DNA of 59,119 nt from Paulinella micropora. Lineage: Eukaryota; Cercozoa; Imbricatea; Euglyphida. This document shows positions 23,101 to 33,718 of this stretch, piece by piece. Under the pieces are notes generated by a model. The model saw only the letters and a list, made by a program, of their open reading frames with translations, did not search any database and was not told the origin of the DNA. The translations under genes and the position numbers were made by a program. Within the stretch, counting starts at the first letter, position 1. Each line of letters opens with the position of its first letter. The stretch lies in NCBI GenBank assembly GCA_009731375.1, contig BJOX01000120.1, positions 422,938-482,056 on the forward strand, in the 5' to 3' direction.

Positions 23101-25820
23101 TTCCCAGTGAGTAGGGGGGCTGCTCGTAAGTCGGCGAGCATCAGTCTCAGGACCAAGTTCCATTCGTCTGTACCGCTCACCGTAGGTGTGTTTGCCTTGG
23201 AGGTCTTGCGAATGCATCCTGAAGTTTGAAGGTTTCGACGCGGTAGGTAATAAGTCTCTCGTAAAGATTCAGCATGGCGTTGGACACCGTGATGCCCCGC
23301 CAGTCTGTGACGTCTGCTCCCGTTCCTGTTCCTTTCCAAATTTGGCATAGCAGGCCTGGCTTCCATTCGGTGGGTAGCTTGCTGCCGCGCCAGCAGAGAC
23401 TGAAGTAGGCTGTTAACGCCATCTTGGCTTCTTGTGGTAGGAGCTTGAGGACGTCGGGTGGAACGCCATCTTCACCTGGAGATGGCCCCTTCTTTTCCTG
23501 GATAGCCCATTCCATTTCTTCAAGGGAGAAGGGTCGTCGTGCATCCTTGAGCGCCTGTTCCCTTGTCATGGGTGGCGGAAGACACGCGTAACTTGTGATG
23601 AAGAAGCCCAATCTGTCCCCTGGGATAACCGATTCCACAAAGGGTCCGATGGGGATGATCTTGCCCTTCGTATCGCGTTCGGGGTTGTCTCGTTTTTGGT
23701 GCCATTCTTCTAGACGCGCGTGACGTTTCACCCTGCGTTGGGCGGCCCATTTTGCTAAGCGATCAACCACCTCATTCAGCCTTTCTTGCCAAATGAAGCT
23801 TTCCTCCTGGTGAGCCCGTACCCAGTGGATGGAAACGGGGGCGATGTCTTTGTGAAACCGTGCCAGGGCGTCCCATAGTCCAGGTGAGGGACGGTTCTTG
23901 AAAGTCTCATGATACTCCCCATCAAGAACCGCATCAGAGAGGGATTTGTAGTCAGTGAATATGTGGACTCGTCTGGGTCTCAAGTTCGTCTGGCGGAGGT
24001 AATGTAGTCCTCCTGCAGCTACGGCTAAGATTTCCTGTGCTCCACTCGTCGCCGGGTTATCGGCGGCGCCATAGATGGCTATGCATTGTCCTTGGTGGAA
24101 GAGGAGTGCTCCGAAGCCTGCGACGTGCCCAAGTTCGGGAAATGAATCATTGATCCATCAGTGACCAGGATAGCATCATAGGGGTGTAGGGAGTCTGGAG
24201 AGAGTGGATCCGGGGAGTCTAGTCGAGGGGCTAGTCGGTCAACGGGGAACAGCTGTTTGATTTCGTCTGGACGTGTGTGTAGGCGGAGTGCAAACACCGT
24301 TGTTCTAAGTTTGAGACAGAATCCCCACTGGTCCTCCTCGTTGGGGGAAAACAGGTCAGGCTCATGAGTTTCGAGGTACTCGAGGAGCTCGGGTAGGATG
24401 TCTACTGGGGGGGCAATGAAATCTAGTTGTGCGTCGATACCCTGATCTTGCAATCGTTTTGCCTCGTCTTTGTTTCTATCTGGGAAGATTTCATCACGCT
24501 GTCGGAATCTGGTCAGGTAGGCTCGCAGCGCAGGCGCTTCCTGATCCTTCTGAGCTTGGATGAGGCGCCTGACTTCCTCCTGTAGTGCCTGGGCTTCACT
24601 AGTTTGAATGTTCGCTTCCGATTCCCGTAAGGTGGGGTTAAGTGGTCCGTGGGGTCGCTCCCCCCATCCACAGAAGCGGTTCAAATGTTCCCTTATTGAC
24701 CTTATCTCCTGGGAGGCAAGGGGAGGTTGGATGCGGTCACCTCCTATCAAAAGGTTACGCCGGTTGTATTTGATTTCTACCGGAGGGGTCCATATTCGTA
24801 CCCCTTGGCCCATAATGTCCGGGATGCGGAACTGTTCGTTCATCTCGTCCGTGATGCGGGATCTGTACTCCGTATAGTGTTGGTAGATCGCCTCAGGGGA
24901 CGGTCGTTGAGGAGGTGATTCTGTCTGGACCAATAGGTAGAGCTTGGATTGCTTCCGGTCGAAGATCTGATTGAGGATTTTTCTTCGTGGAAGTTTCGCT
25001 AGCCGTCGTTCAGTGTCAAGGTCTTCTTGAGCTCTCGAGATCCGCGTGCGGACTTTGGCAACTTCTTTGAAATCTCGGGGCAGTTCTGCTTCCAGGTCCA
25101 GTGGGGAGTCGGAAGGCATTTCAGCGAGAATTCCGGCCACCACGGTTCCTTTGAGGTATAGTGTTCGACATATATCTTGCCAAAGGCGAAGGATTCTGTT
25201 CCCTGGATCTCGGGGGGCACCACGTTGGATGCACTTCTGCACTGATTGGAGGGCTTTAAGCATGCGTGGAACCTTGGTGATCCTCCGTTTGGTTCGGGGC
25301 GGGCGTGGGCGGCGGCTATCAAGAGGCTGGCTAGCTGTCGCAGGGGGTCCTTTCCGTCGCTTGGTTGGTCAGCGTTGGTCTCCGGCTCTTCCGCCTCCTC
25401 AGGTGGACGTAGTGCCTCAGCAGCTTGGACGGCTAGCTGCAGCATGCGCTGGGGTGGGACGGAATCTTGTACGCTCCTCTTGATGCTCTGCTCGAAAGAG
25501 TCAAGTTGTACCTGGTTCCATCTTCCAGGTTCAGCAAAGGGTGGAGGTCGGGCCCCATCAACTGCCTCTGGCCCAGGGTGAGATTGCAGGCCCGTGCTTC
25601 GGTTGTAGGAATGTGAAGGGTCTGCCGGTCCAGGGGCTCGATCATGTCTGACCATCGCTGCTTCTATGTGCCCTTCCACCGTCATTGGGAGGGGTGGGGG
25701 AGCTAGTCTCCTTGTGTCTCGTTCCAATGGGGACGGCGTCGTGGGGGACATGGGGCTCCTGTGGACAGGTAGTGGACCTCTAACCTCGTGCTCCTTCTGT
25801 CCAGCCTGTCTTGGATCCAT
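20170..25820 (-). pseudogene. Pol region: RNase H - reverse transcriptase - CCHC - RLE endonuclease (frameshifted)
   Basis: Read 5'->3' on minus. 25820-24200: N-terminal region without a known fold, including RRKILNQIFDRKQSKLYLLV, which resembles the pre-RT segment of R2-like proteins. RNase H: VTDGS near 24157, SGAQEILAVAAG near 24030, IFTDYKSLSDAV near 23950, and HWVRAHQ...NEVVDRLAKW near 23830-23750, so all four catalytic acids are present. RT: KGPSPGEDGVPPDVLK near 23490, DWRGITVSNAMLNLYERLI near 23290, motif A TTDIRKAFD near 23070, motif B GIAQGGSLSP near 22860, motif C FADDN near 22675. Then CSYGCGVTGDISH near 21050, and RLE with IDLLAARDYKTPHVYLLDCTF near 20690, finishing with a KICHDTILQAW tail. 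Frame changes occur near 25260, 24130, 23210, 23000 and 20400; there is a TAG at 21033-21035 and a gap at 21923. The RLE and RT would carry out target-primed reverse transcription. Confidence 0.85.
21923..21932. other. Assembly gap (10 N)
   Basis: Directly follows a G homopolymer inside the Pol region. Confidence 1.
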
Positions 25821-26929
25821 GTGCGAAGAGTCGGGGCGTCCATGCGGTGGGTAGACACTGATTCCTCTAGGCGTTGTGGACGGGTAAGGGTAGCCAAGGA
25901 CGCAGCCATGGTCGGGGCCTCGTCTTCCGAGTTCGAAGTTTCACGATCTTCGATGAAAAGCTGGTTGGAAGCTTCTTGGGTACATTTCAGTATCGCCGCT
26001 ATGGTGGCCCATGCTGTTGGGGAGGCATGGATCGTTTCCGGGCGGAAGTAGGCCTCCTCACAGGACGCTATAGCTGGGGTGGTAAGTTCCAAGACCCCGT
26101 CCTGTGCTCCCACATCCAGGTAAACAGACGCGATGCGGCACATGGCGAGGAGTCTACTGTACCGGATGATTGGGAGAGAAATTTGGTGGGGGCCAAGATA
26201 CCCGACCCAGTCATCTGGGGTTGTCTCCTAGAGAATAGTAGGATACTGCCAGTAACCTCATGCCCTCGCAGGATGATGATCCGAGGTTTCTTCCGTTGGA
26301 TTGCTGAGAAAACCTTGATAGCGTACCACGCAGTGATGAGCATGAGGTCCCCTTCTATGACGATAGCTTCCTCCGCTTTCGACGTACGTGTCATCGGGCG
26401 TGGCCGTCCGTATAAGTGCTGTCGAGCTCCTTGGGCTGGCGATAGGAGGAACATCTGGTAGAGCCACTGATTGATGGTTCCTTGCGGGATCTTAATATCC
26501 TGCTGGTCCTCGTGGTGTTGAGGAGGGAGTGCCAGCCTGGGTTCAGAGATGTGTGCAGAAAGGGAGTCCACGTTGGTCCCCTGTACACGCTCCATGTGGT
26601 AGCGCATGCTTGCAAAGGTGATGGCTTGTTGGGCTCGTCGAACCGTACCTTCGCTAGACTGCATGCACTTCTGGACCCAGGATTGAGAGGGGGGGGGAGG
26701 AAGCGTTGCATGCCTTCCTTGTAAACAGTCCAGATGACTGAGTTGGGGAATGAGTTGTTGTTTGGAATTGGGTTGCGGGGGTTTANNNNNNNNNNGATAC
26801 AAATGCGGCGGCGTTGCGTACCTTCGCTTGTCCATCCTTGGCTAACGTCTCGATGGCTCGGATAGTCTTGCGAAGCTGCCGGCGGTAGGCCTTGTTAGTC
26901 CTCTGTGCAGACCTGAACCCTAGTATTGG
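25821..26929 (-). pseudogene. Unknown segment between USP-like protease and Pol
   Basis: Two overlapping minus-strand frames (26068-26835 and 25703-26143) read like protein: GDLMLITAWYAIKVFSAIQR KKPRIIILRGHEV in one, and VYLDVGAQDGVLELTTPAIA in the other. A shift between them near 26100 probably reflects an indel. A 10-N gap (26786-26795) interrupts the upstream part. No domain was recognised. The downstream part (TLRTWIQDRLDRRSTRLEV) may be the true N-terminus of the Pol polyprotein. Confidence 0.5.
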
Positions 26930-28214
26930 TCTTGGGTCATGTTGGAATGCAGCGCCGACTGGGGGAGGATCCGGTACCGTGCTGGGATTCTAGAATAGAG
27001 GAGAAGGACACCTCGTACGGCGATGAGTCTGACCGCAACCTTAGTAGGAATCAGTGAGACAGAATCGTCGTCGCACTGAATCCAGGTTCCATCGGACTGA
27101 CAGTGTCGGTCTAGGACATACGTGTGCGTGATGATGGCCCTGGCGTTGTCTTCACTTGCTTGGACGCATAGTACAGACTGAAGCTGATAAGACTCTGTGG
27201 CCTGTTGGTGCGTGAACTCGTGGTGAAGGACTAGTCTGGGGGCAAAGATAGTCTTGTGATGGTGCTTTTTACTCTATAAATAGTTGGAGAGCCCTTGCGG
27301 TCGGATCACCTCCAGTATCAGGCATTCTGCATGATCGCCCAGGAGCCTTGGATGGAGGAAGAAAGGGAGCCGCATCTCCTGCAGGGGCTGGGAGATGAGA
27401 AGTGGTAAGGGGGGGTGGGGGGGTGGGGGTTTCGCCATCTGCAGAGTAGCTCGGTGATAGTGATAGGGGAGGGGTCTCCTTCGTCTATGAACAGGGTGAT
27501 AGGCAATCCCCAGGAAACTGATTGAACCGTCTCAGGGCAGGAATCGCACGATGTTGATTTAACGATGTCACCTGGAAGCCATCGGTGCACGGACACTGTG
27601 GCAGGTCTACAGGTGCTTCGGAGGAGGCGAAGGAATCCACGCAGGGCCAGTCCCGCGTCGCCGGCCTTACCTGGCGTGAGGTTGAGGTCAATAAGCTGAA
27701 GCATCTTGGCATGTGCGATCCACGAAATCGAGACCGGGTGTAGGGGAGGGGATTCATTCTCAGTCGGTGGTCGTAAGGCACCTATCGTAGTTTTGATGGA
27801 TTGGACCAGGTGGGTTCGACTGTTGATCATAGTCCTCGGCGGCCGGGCCATTAACCAGTTCCGGAGGTAGGAGCTCAGTTTCGGGAACGATGCTAATAAC
27901 TGTAGAGAGCTTATTATATAACAGTATTTATTTTCCGGATTCTGAATGCCCCGGTATGGAATCCGGTTCCTAACTGGTTGCTTAGTCTCTTTGACGGCCG
28001 GTTGGCGCTTTCCGGTAGCAGGTAACTTAGTACCCAAATAGGAGTCTTCGTCTTTAATAGTCGGGTTCCCCAGACTCCTGGATATCTGCCGTCTGGTAGG
28101 GCTTTGAGGGGACTCCTCCCGTAGGGCTATCGTGGTCGCGGATCGCTCTTCCCGATCTTGCTCGTGGGCGGCAGCTGAGGGTTGGTCGTCACCGTGAAGT
28201 CGTCGTTGGCGCAC
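26930..28214 (-). pseudogene. USP-like (peptidase C19) deubiquitinase domain of the giant element
   Basis: The Cys box GIQNPENKYCYIISSLQLL matches the USP pattern G-(L/I)-x-N-x-x-N-x-C-Y, with the nucleophile Cys codon at 27921-27923. A CDSC pair (STSCDSCPETVQ) corresponds to half of the USP zinc ribbon. After a shift in a C/G-rich run near 27410, the C-terminal half reads in another frame: ILEVIRPQGL, then YQLQSVLCVQ, THTYVL (candidate His at 27124-27126), GTWIQCDDDSVSLIP (candidate Asp) and LLLYSR. This is the order and spacing of the C-terminal USP boxes. A TAG interrupts it at 27274-27276. The domain would cleave ubiquitin or a ubiquitin-like protein. The GHY box is not perfectly kept, so activity is uncertain. 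Confidence 0.7.
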
Positions 28215-28238
28215 GAGTTGTCTGGCCTGATGGGCGAT

Positions 28239-31200
28239 TCAGATCTCTTGCGCGCTTAATGTCATCGCGCCTCCTCCTCCAGCGGTGGGGATGTAGGTTC
28301 CAGTAGGGAGGGGGTTGGGAGTCGCCGTATCGTTCCCTTCCAGTATAACCGCATATTTGACGGGACCCGTTCTTGGTGGGCTCTCCTCTTGGTCGGGAAA
28401 ACCCGTCACATGGAAAGAGGGCTGTTCGTCATCCGTCGTCGGGGGACTTGCCCTATCCGGACGTAGATAAGTTCGATCTTGCCTCTTTTGCTCCTTCGTT
28501 TCCTCCTGCCCTTTTGCCGTTTCCTTCTTGGTTGTCCTGTCTGTCTCTTGGTCTGTGGCCTGCTCCTCCTCTTGGCCGCTGAGAGGGGAGGTGCTGGTGC
28601 GGTACATCTATGTGTGTCGCGGTCCAGTCGAGCCTTGGACGTAGTTTTCGGGATGACCGTTAAGGACAGAGATGGATCCCGACTGGTCTGTGGGCACGGC
28701 GTGGGAGGTGGTGCTGGTGCCTCGGGGGGAGGTTCGTTCTGGGCACGGGGGGGGGGGGGGGGGGGCCCCCCCGGGGGGGGGGTNNNNNNNNNNGCGCCGG
28801 CGTCGCTTTCTTCTGCGTTCGCTTTTGGCAACCCTCTTCTTTTGAAAGCTGGTAAGGCTCGCCTCTGTCGTGCCCCACGTCTGTTCTTGGTACATAAGCG
28901 TGCTCGGTTTCATCTGAAGTGCCGCCAGCCATCCTTCCTTGAGGGCTGCGTGAAGTTGTTTGGGGGGGGGGGCGGATCTGTGTTGTTATAAGTATGAGTC
29001 TCGATCCAATCTTTAATAGCCTCGAGGGCCAGGCGTCTTCGTTTGTCTCCTGCTGAGACCCGATCCACCCATGCAACGCTGTCTCGGATGAATCTTAGCG
29101 TCAAGTGATAGATCTGGGCGTAGAGCTCAGGTGTCAAGGAGCATCCTTGTGAGTGGAAGGTCGGGAGGTCCACCTTTCGCATGAGTTCGTCCCTTGCCCA
29201 TTGTTGTCCAATCTGGATTATCTTTTCCACCGGAGGTGTTTCCCGCGGGACTAGGGCATCCGCCAGGGGGTCCACCAGCGGCTTTTTTGGACCCCAGAAG
29301 TTAGGATAGGTGTCACAATCACACTGGTCAATACAGAACCTCCTCAGTCCAAAGGGAAAGCCTGCCCGGATATCCCCGCTCCATCCCTTTCGGGAACTTG
29401 GTACGTGGGCTGGTCTTCACAGGTGGGGGGAGTGGGGGCGGCGGTGATATGCTGCGGTTGTGTTCCGGTGGGTTACCCTTCCTCCCAGATTCTGGAGTCG
29501 GCGTGTCTCGCTTATCCGGCGTTCGAGACCGCTTTGTCGGCAGGGTCATCGTGCTAGGGGAGGTGTGTCGGCGTGACGGGGACTCGGGCGATCGGATCCG
29601 TGGGCGGGCTGACGGGAAGGTCGTGATGGCTTGGGTCGGTGTCCCCTGACGAGGAGGTGTGCCTGTCTCCTGTTGACGGTTGTCTCTGTCAGAGTTCTCA
29701 CTGCTGTTCCTCTGGTTTGTTCCGCGGGGCATGGTCGTCGGAGACTCACTGCTGCGTCTTGGCTGGGTGTGAGTATCCCGTCGGCGTCTTGAAGTCCGCG
29801 GCTTGTGCTTAGGTGGTGACCGTTGTTCCCCGCTGGAACTGCTGCTGTTTCCATCCTTTCTTTTTCCGCGGGAAGTAGGCCTCGGTGACCCTCTCGTCGT
29901 TCTGGCGTTTGCATATCTCGGCGTTGTCTTGGAGATCCTGATCTTCGCCTTTCGGGTGACGATTGGCGGAGTGGCTCTGGAATCTCCGGGTCTGGCGTGA
30001 GTCGTTACTGTGGTTCTCAGTTGGGGGACCGTTTTCGTTTGCGTGTCTTGGAGGGAGGGCTAGCACCTTCCTGGATGGGTCGTTTTCCTCCGGAAGAAGT
30101 TTCAATGGGTCGGGTCCCGTGCTTACTGGTCTCCCGTTTCCCAGAAGGGCGGTCTCTACGGTCGCGACTCTTGTTCCCGCTCCCCATCCGCCGATGTAGG
30201 TCCCATGGCTTCTCGGTTGGTCGGTTGGCCATCCGGCTGCTGTCATTCCGTTGGGTAGTCGAGGATCTACGTGTGGGCGATCGGTTGGAGCGGCTCCGTC
30301 CGCGTGTTTGGGATCGTGACCGTGCGTGGTCATTCCTTTTTAAGCGTCTTCGCTCCCTGGAGGAGGATCTATCTCGTCTTTGGCAGGGGGAGTGTTTGCC
30401 AGAGGATGTGCCAGATGATTGTCGTCTAGGTGCGCTTCCTTCTGACCTTGGGGTGGTCCGGCTATGACGACTGTCGCGCAGTAGAGGGCGATCATCTTTT
30501 GAGATGGGACGGTTGGAGAGTAATTCCCTTCTAGGCTTCTCGGTCCGCACTTGCCGTTCGTCTCGTCCGCCTGGGTGTGCCTGTGCTTCCAGTCGGATCG
30601 TTCCTAGCGGGTCGCGCTCCCATGGGGATGGTACTGGTATTGGTGCGTCAGTCTTGGGTAGGTGGAGAGGAGCCTGGTCCTTGAGGGGGGTCAGTTGCTT
30701 CTCGTCTGTTGTCTGGGTGGATGAGGGGAGGGTATGCAGGCTGGTGGCCAGGAGCTGTTGGTCGTCCCCGCTGCGTTGGGCTCCGCAAGGGTCCGTCAGG
30801 TTCGCGGAAGAGGGGGAGGAGGGGGGGATGGAGGATGACTGAGGTGGAGGAGCCGAGGAGGGGCCAGAAGGCATGGATGGGCCGGGAGTAGTAAGAGGGG
30901 GGAAGGAGGGCGGCGGAAGAGACGAAGCCGAGGAAGAGGAAGAGGGGGGATCGTGGGGGTCCGAGGAGGTGGACGGTAGGGCATCGCACTGCCCCCGTTC
31001 TGTGCATCGAGGATCAGTAGTGTCCGCGTTGTCCTGGATTTCGTGGGTAGGGGGCGTCTCAGGTGAGGGGTGTTGGTCTAACGCATTGTCCGGTGGGGGG
31101 GCGCTGGGTATGTCGCTTTTGCCTTCAAAGGCCTCCTCCTGGGGCACGTTGGCATCGGCTGCCTCTTCCATGTCGAGAAGGACGTCAGCTTCCTCTGCTG

Positions 31201-31576
31201 CGGTATTGGGCGGCTGTGTCTCGGCCTGTCGTAATTCTTCTGAATCTACCACGTCTTCCAAGTTAAGATCCTGGAGGGTACTTGTTGGAGTGGGCTTTGT
31301 AGGATCCGCGGCGCTTTCTACATCTGGTAATGCCTGACCCTTAGTGGTACCCAGGGTTACTGTCAGCATGGAAGAGTTCCCTTTGTCCTCTGGAGGAGTT
31401 GTTGTGTCGGTGGGGGGCTCAGAGGTCTTGTTATCGGAGCACGACGAGTGTGCAGTTGCCGGTCTCTGGGACGTTTCATCCTTCGCCGTGTCCGCCATGT
31501 TTGGTTCTTCCTGGCTGGTCTGGATATCCCGAGGTCCCGACGTCTCCGTTATGCAGAGGTCTGGTGTGGTGTCCAC
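28239..31576 (-). pseudogene. Low-complexity Ser/Arg/Pro-rich region of the giant element
   Basis: Several overlapping minus-strand frames. The longest, 30017-31576 (519 aa), starts MDTTPDLCITETSGP; it is acidic and Ser/Thr/Pro-rich, then Arg/Ser-rich (SRSQTRGRSRSNRSPTRRSS), ending KTRKRKRSPN. 29328-29732 is similar. 28910-29275 is different: predicted helical and conserved-looking (QWARDELMRKVDLPTFHSQG; LTLRFIRDSVAWVDRVSAGD). The region is probably one protein split by indels, with the SR-like part binding RNA or acting as a linker. A gap at 28784-28793 lies in a G/C homopolymer. Confidence 0.5.
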
Positions 31577-32220
31577 TGGACTCGGGGGGGGGGAGCAGAG
31601 TCAAGCGTGGGGTTCTCCTCGTCCGACTCTGAGCTGAGTGGGCTACGATATCCCGCTTCTGCTGCCAACTTATAGATCACGGATGTGCTGCAGGAATCCA
31701 GGGGGGGCGGGAGGTTATGGGTCTGGAGGAAGCGTCTTCGTCGATTAAGGCATGCCTGGGACATACGTGTCTTTTCCAGTAGCTTACCAAAGGTTCGGTG
31801 AGCTGTCATATCCTGTTCGCTGAAAATTCTCTCCGCGTGGGCAGAGTGCGCTATTTGAAGATGGTACTGATACGATGTGGGGTTCCTCAGAACCCATTCC
31901 CGTCGTCCCCTTCGTTGCGTCTCCTTGTCTGCAGTCTTGCCCTTCCGTCCATGGGATACCCGGTCTTCCTCCGTCATCCGGCCTTCGACCATGCGCCATG
32001 CATCTTCCAGTTGTCTGGTGCTCCCTGGCCTGTAGAAATCCTGTTGGGCTGTGAGCCACAGCTTGTCCTGTGTGCTCTTGTCAATGACAACGGGTCCAGC
32101 GTGGGCCGGGCAGGTATGATCCGTCAGAGGCCGCAACCAGTGGTGACCAGTGGCTCGGGCCACCCTCAGGTATGTTTCTTTGAACTCTTGAGCCTTATTA
32201 GTGAGCATCTTCCATGCCAA
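31549..32220 (-). CDS. Unknown basic protein of the giant element
   Basis: 223-aa frame starting MAWKMLTNKAQEFKE. It is rich in Arg, Trp and His, with RKGKTADKETQRRGRREWVL and ACLNRRRRFLQTHNL as basic patches. It begins just after the Ulp1 ORF ends at 32239 and overlaps the start of the SR-rich frame by a few bases, so all three could once have been one polyprotein. No domain was recognised. Confidence 0.5.
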   Translation of the reverse strand: MAWKMLTNKAQEFKETYLRVARATGHHWLRPLTDHTCPAHAGPVVIDKSTQDKLWLTAQQDFYRPGSTRQLEDAWRMVEGRMTEEDRVSHGRKGKTADKETQRRGRREWVLRNPTSYQYHLQIAHSAHAERIFSEQDMTAHRTFGKLLEKTRMSQACLNRRRRFLQTHNLPPPLDSCSTSVIYKLAAEAGYRSPLSSESDEENPTLDSAPPPRVQWTPHQTSA

Positions 32221-32238
32221 CGGTGAAAACTTGATCCA

Positions 32239-33648
32239 TTAATATTCGTGCCACCGAGAAGGGTCTTGCAGGGTTGTAGCAAGCGTGACCCTTTGTTGTT
32301 GCTTCTCCTCCTTCGCCGTCTCCTCCTTTGTAGGAATGTATGGAGGGGGGGTGCTCTCTATTTGTCTTGGTGGCTGTGTCGTTGGATCGCTCCCGTCCTC
32401 GTTGGGTATCTCTGGATCGGTGCGGGCGTTCGGGTCGCTGAAGGGTACCGTAGGTGACGTAATCTGGTGTGTCGGCACCGGAAGGTTGTCCTGTTGGGCC
32501 GCGTCCCGTATATTGCCAGTGTTGGTGGTAGCACTGGTTTTCCCATGTCTTGCGCCTTTCTTTTTCCTTTCGCTGATGGTCTCCTTCCCCGCATCAGAGT
32601 CATTCTCTCGGTGGATGCGTTTCTTGCGTTTGGCTCGTCCCATCAGGTATTGGTACAGTCGTTTCCTTTCCGATTGGAGGTCCGGTAGGATACGTTTAAG
32701 CTCTGTTGCCTTGGAGTCCCAGTCAGTCTGGTCAATACCACCCATCTGAAGGCCCAGTGGGTTGCTTGCTGCTCGTGTCATGTGGAAGAGCGTATGGAGG
32801 CCACATGTCCCAGATCCTTCCTCCTGCTCCGGGACTGGAACGTGGATGTACCCCGTGGTGGAATCTTGCTTAAGGAAGCTGACCTTGCGTAGGTTGTCGC
32901 TCCAGGCGTTGATCATCTTGGGGATGTCGAACTTCTGTCCCGCCGTGCAGGATGGGAGGGAGTCAAAGATGAGGATTAGTGGCTTCGATCTGGTAGCCTG
33001 GTCGCCAAGCTTGAGGTCTTCCGGCCCACAGACCCGTCCAGGACCTTGTCTTGTTAGAGTGACGGAGATCATCATGAAGAACCAATGCATGTTTGCGACA
33101 TTAACCGGTATGAGAAGATGATGGTAGCGTTGGTCGATGGGCTTATTTCCCAGGGCTCTGAGAAGGAAGTAATCGTCCTTGGTATGAAGATTCCAGGACA
33201 GGTTGGGGCCGATAATAAGGGCACCATGCATCCGTGCTTCCTCTTCAAGATCAGTGAGGCAGGCGTGAATGATGTCATCTGTGAGCCACCCATTGGGTTT
33301 CTTGATATCATTGATGGCGTTCCTCGGTAGGATCAACGTGGTGTTGTCTTCGCGTCTCCAAAAGGCCGCCTTCGGTGGTATTTGGTCCTCAAAGGTGGTG
33401 GCCTTCATGCAGGGGTCATGATGGCCCTGAATGAACTCGGGGGAGACGGTCGTGGCAGGGGCGTCAGAAGTCGGTTCATTCCTTGCCCGTTTGTCAGTGA
33501 GCTTGGAAGTAGTATTGGCGCGGTCAGGGGTCGGTATTTCTTCGTCGTAGAGTCCGACTTCTCCGCTCTGGAAGGGCAGAAGAGGGGTCATGCCAAGACG
33601 GTAGGCTAGTCCACTGGTGAGGACTCGACAGCAGGATGCCCAGAGCAC
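32239..33648 (-). CDS. Ulp1-like SUMO/NEDD8-type cysteine protease (C48) of the giant element
   Basis: 469 codons from the ATG at 33648; MTPLLPFQ at 33591 is an alternative start. The C48 core is intact: NGWLTDDIIHACL (substrate-groove segment), then NMHWFFMMI with catalytic His at about residue 188, LILIFDSL with Asp at about 229, and EEGSGTCGLHTLFHM with the Cys nucleophile at about 282. The segment PEQEEGSGTCG is where a Gln of the oxyanion hole is expected. The C-terminal 150 residues are basic then Pro/Thr-rich. Ulp1 domains accompany RT-RLE in NeSL-type non-LTR elements, where the role is presumed to be polyprotein processing or removing SUMO from host proteins. Unlike NeSL, here it is an ORF distant from the RT. 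Confidence 0.88.
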   Translation of the reverse strand: MLWASCCRVLTSGLAYRLGMTPLLPFQSGEVGLYDEEIPTPDRANTTSKLTDKRARNEPTSDAPATTVSPEFIQGHHDPCMKATTFEDQIPPKAAFWRREDNTTLILPRNAINDIKKPNGWLTDDIIHACLTDLEEEARMHGALIIGPNLSWNLHTKDDYFLLRALGNKPIDQRYHHLLIPVNVANMHWFFMMISVTLTRQGPGRVCGPEDLKLGDQATRSKPLILIFDSLPSCTAGQKFDIPKMINAWSDNLRKVSFLKQDSTTGYIHVPVPEQEEGSGTCGLHTLFHMTRAASNPLGLQMGGIDQTDWDSKATELKRILPDLQSERKRLYQYLMGRAKRKKRIHRENDSDAGKETISERKKKGARHGKTSATTNTGNIRDAAQQDNLPVPTHQITSPTVPFSDPNARTDPEIPNEDGSDPTTQPPRQIESTPPPYIPTKEETAKEEKQQQRVTLATTLQDPSRWHEY

Positions 33649-33718
33649 CTACAGATCGGAACCAGCCCCAGGAGCGATGGATCACCTACCTGCCTGGCGA
33701 AAGGTACAAAGCCGAAGC

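Noticed and set aside
25046-25581. Plus-strand ORFs across 20-36 kb
   Set aside because: They are antisense shadows; all recognisable protein motifs in this region are on the minus strand.
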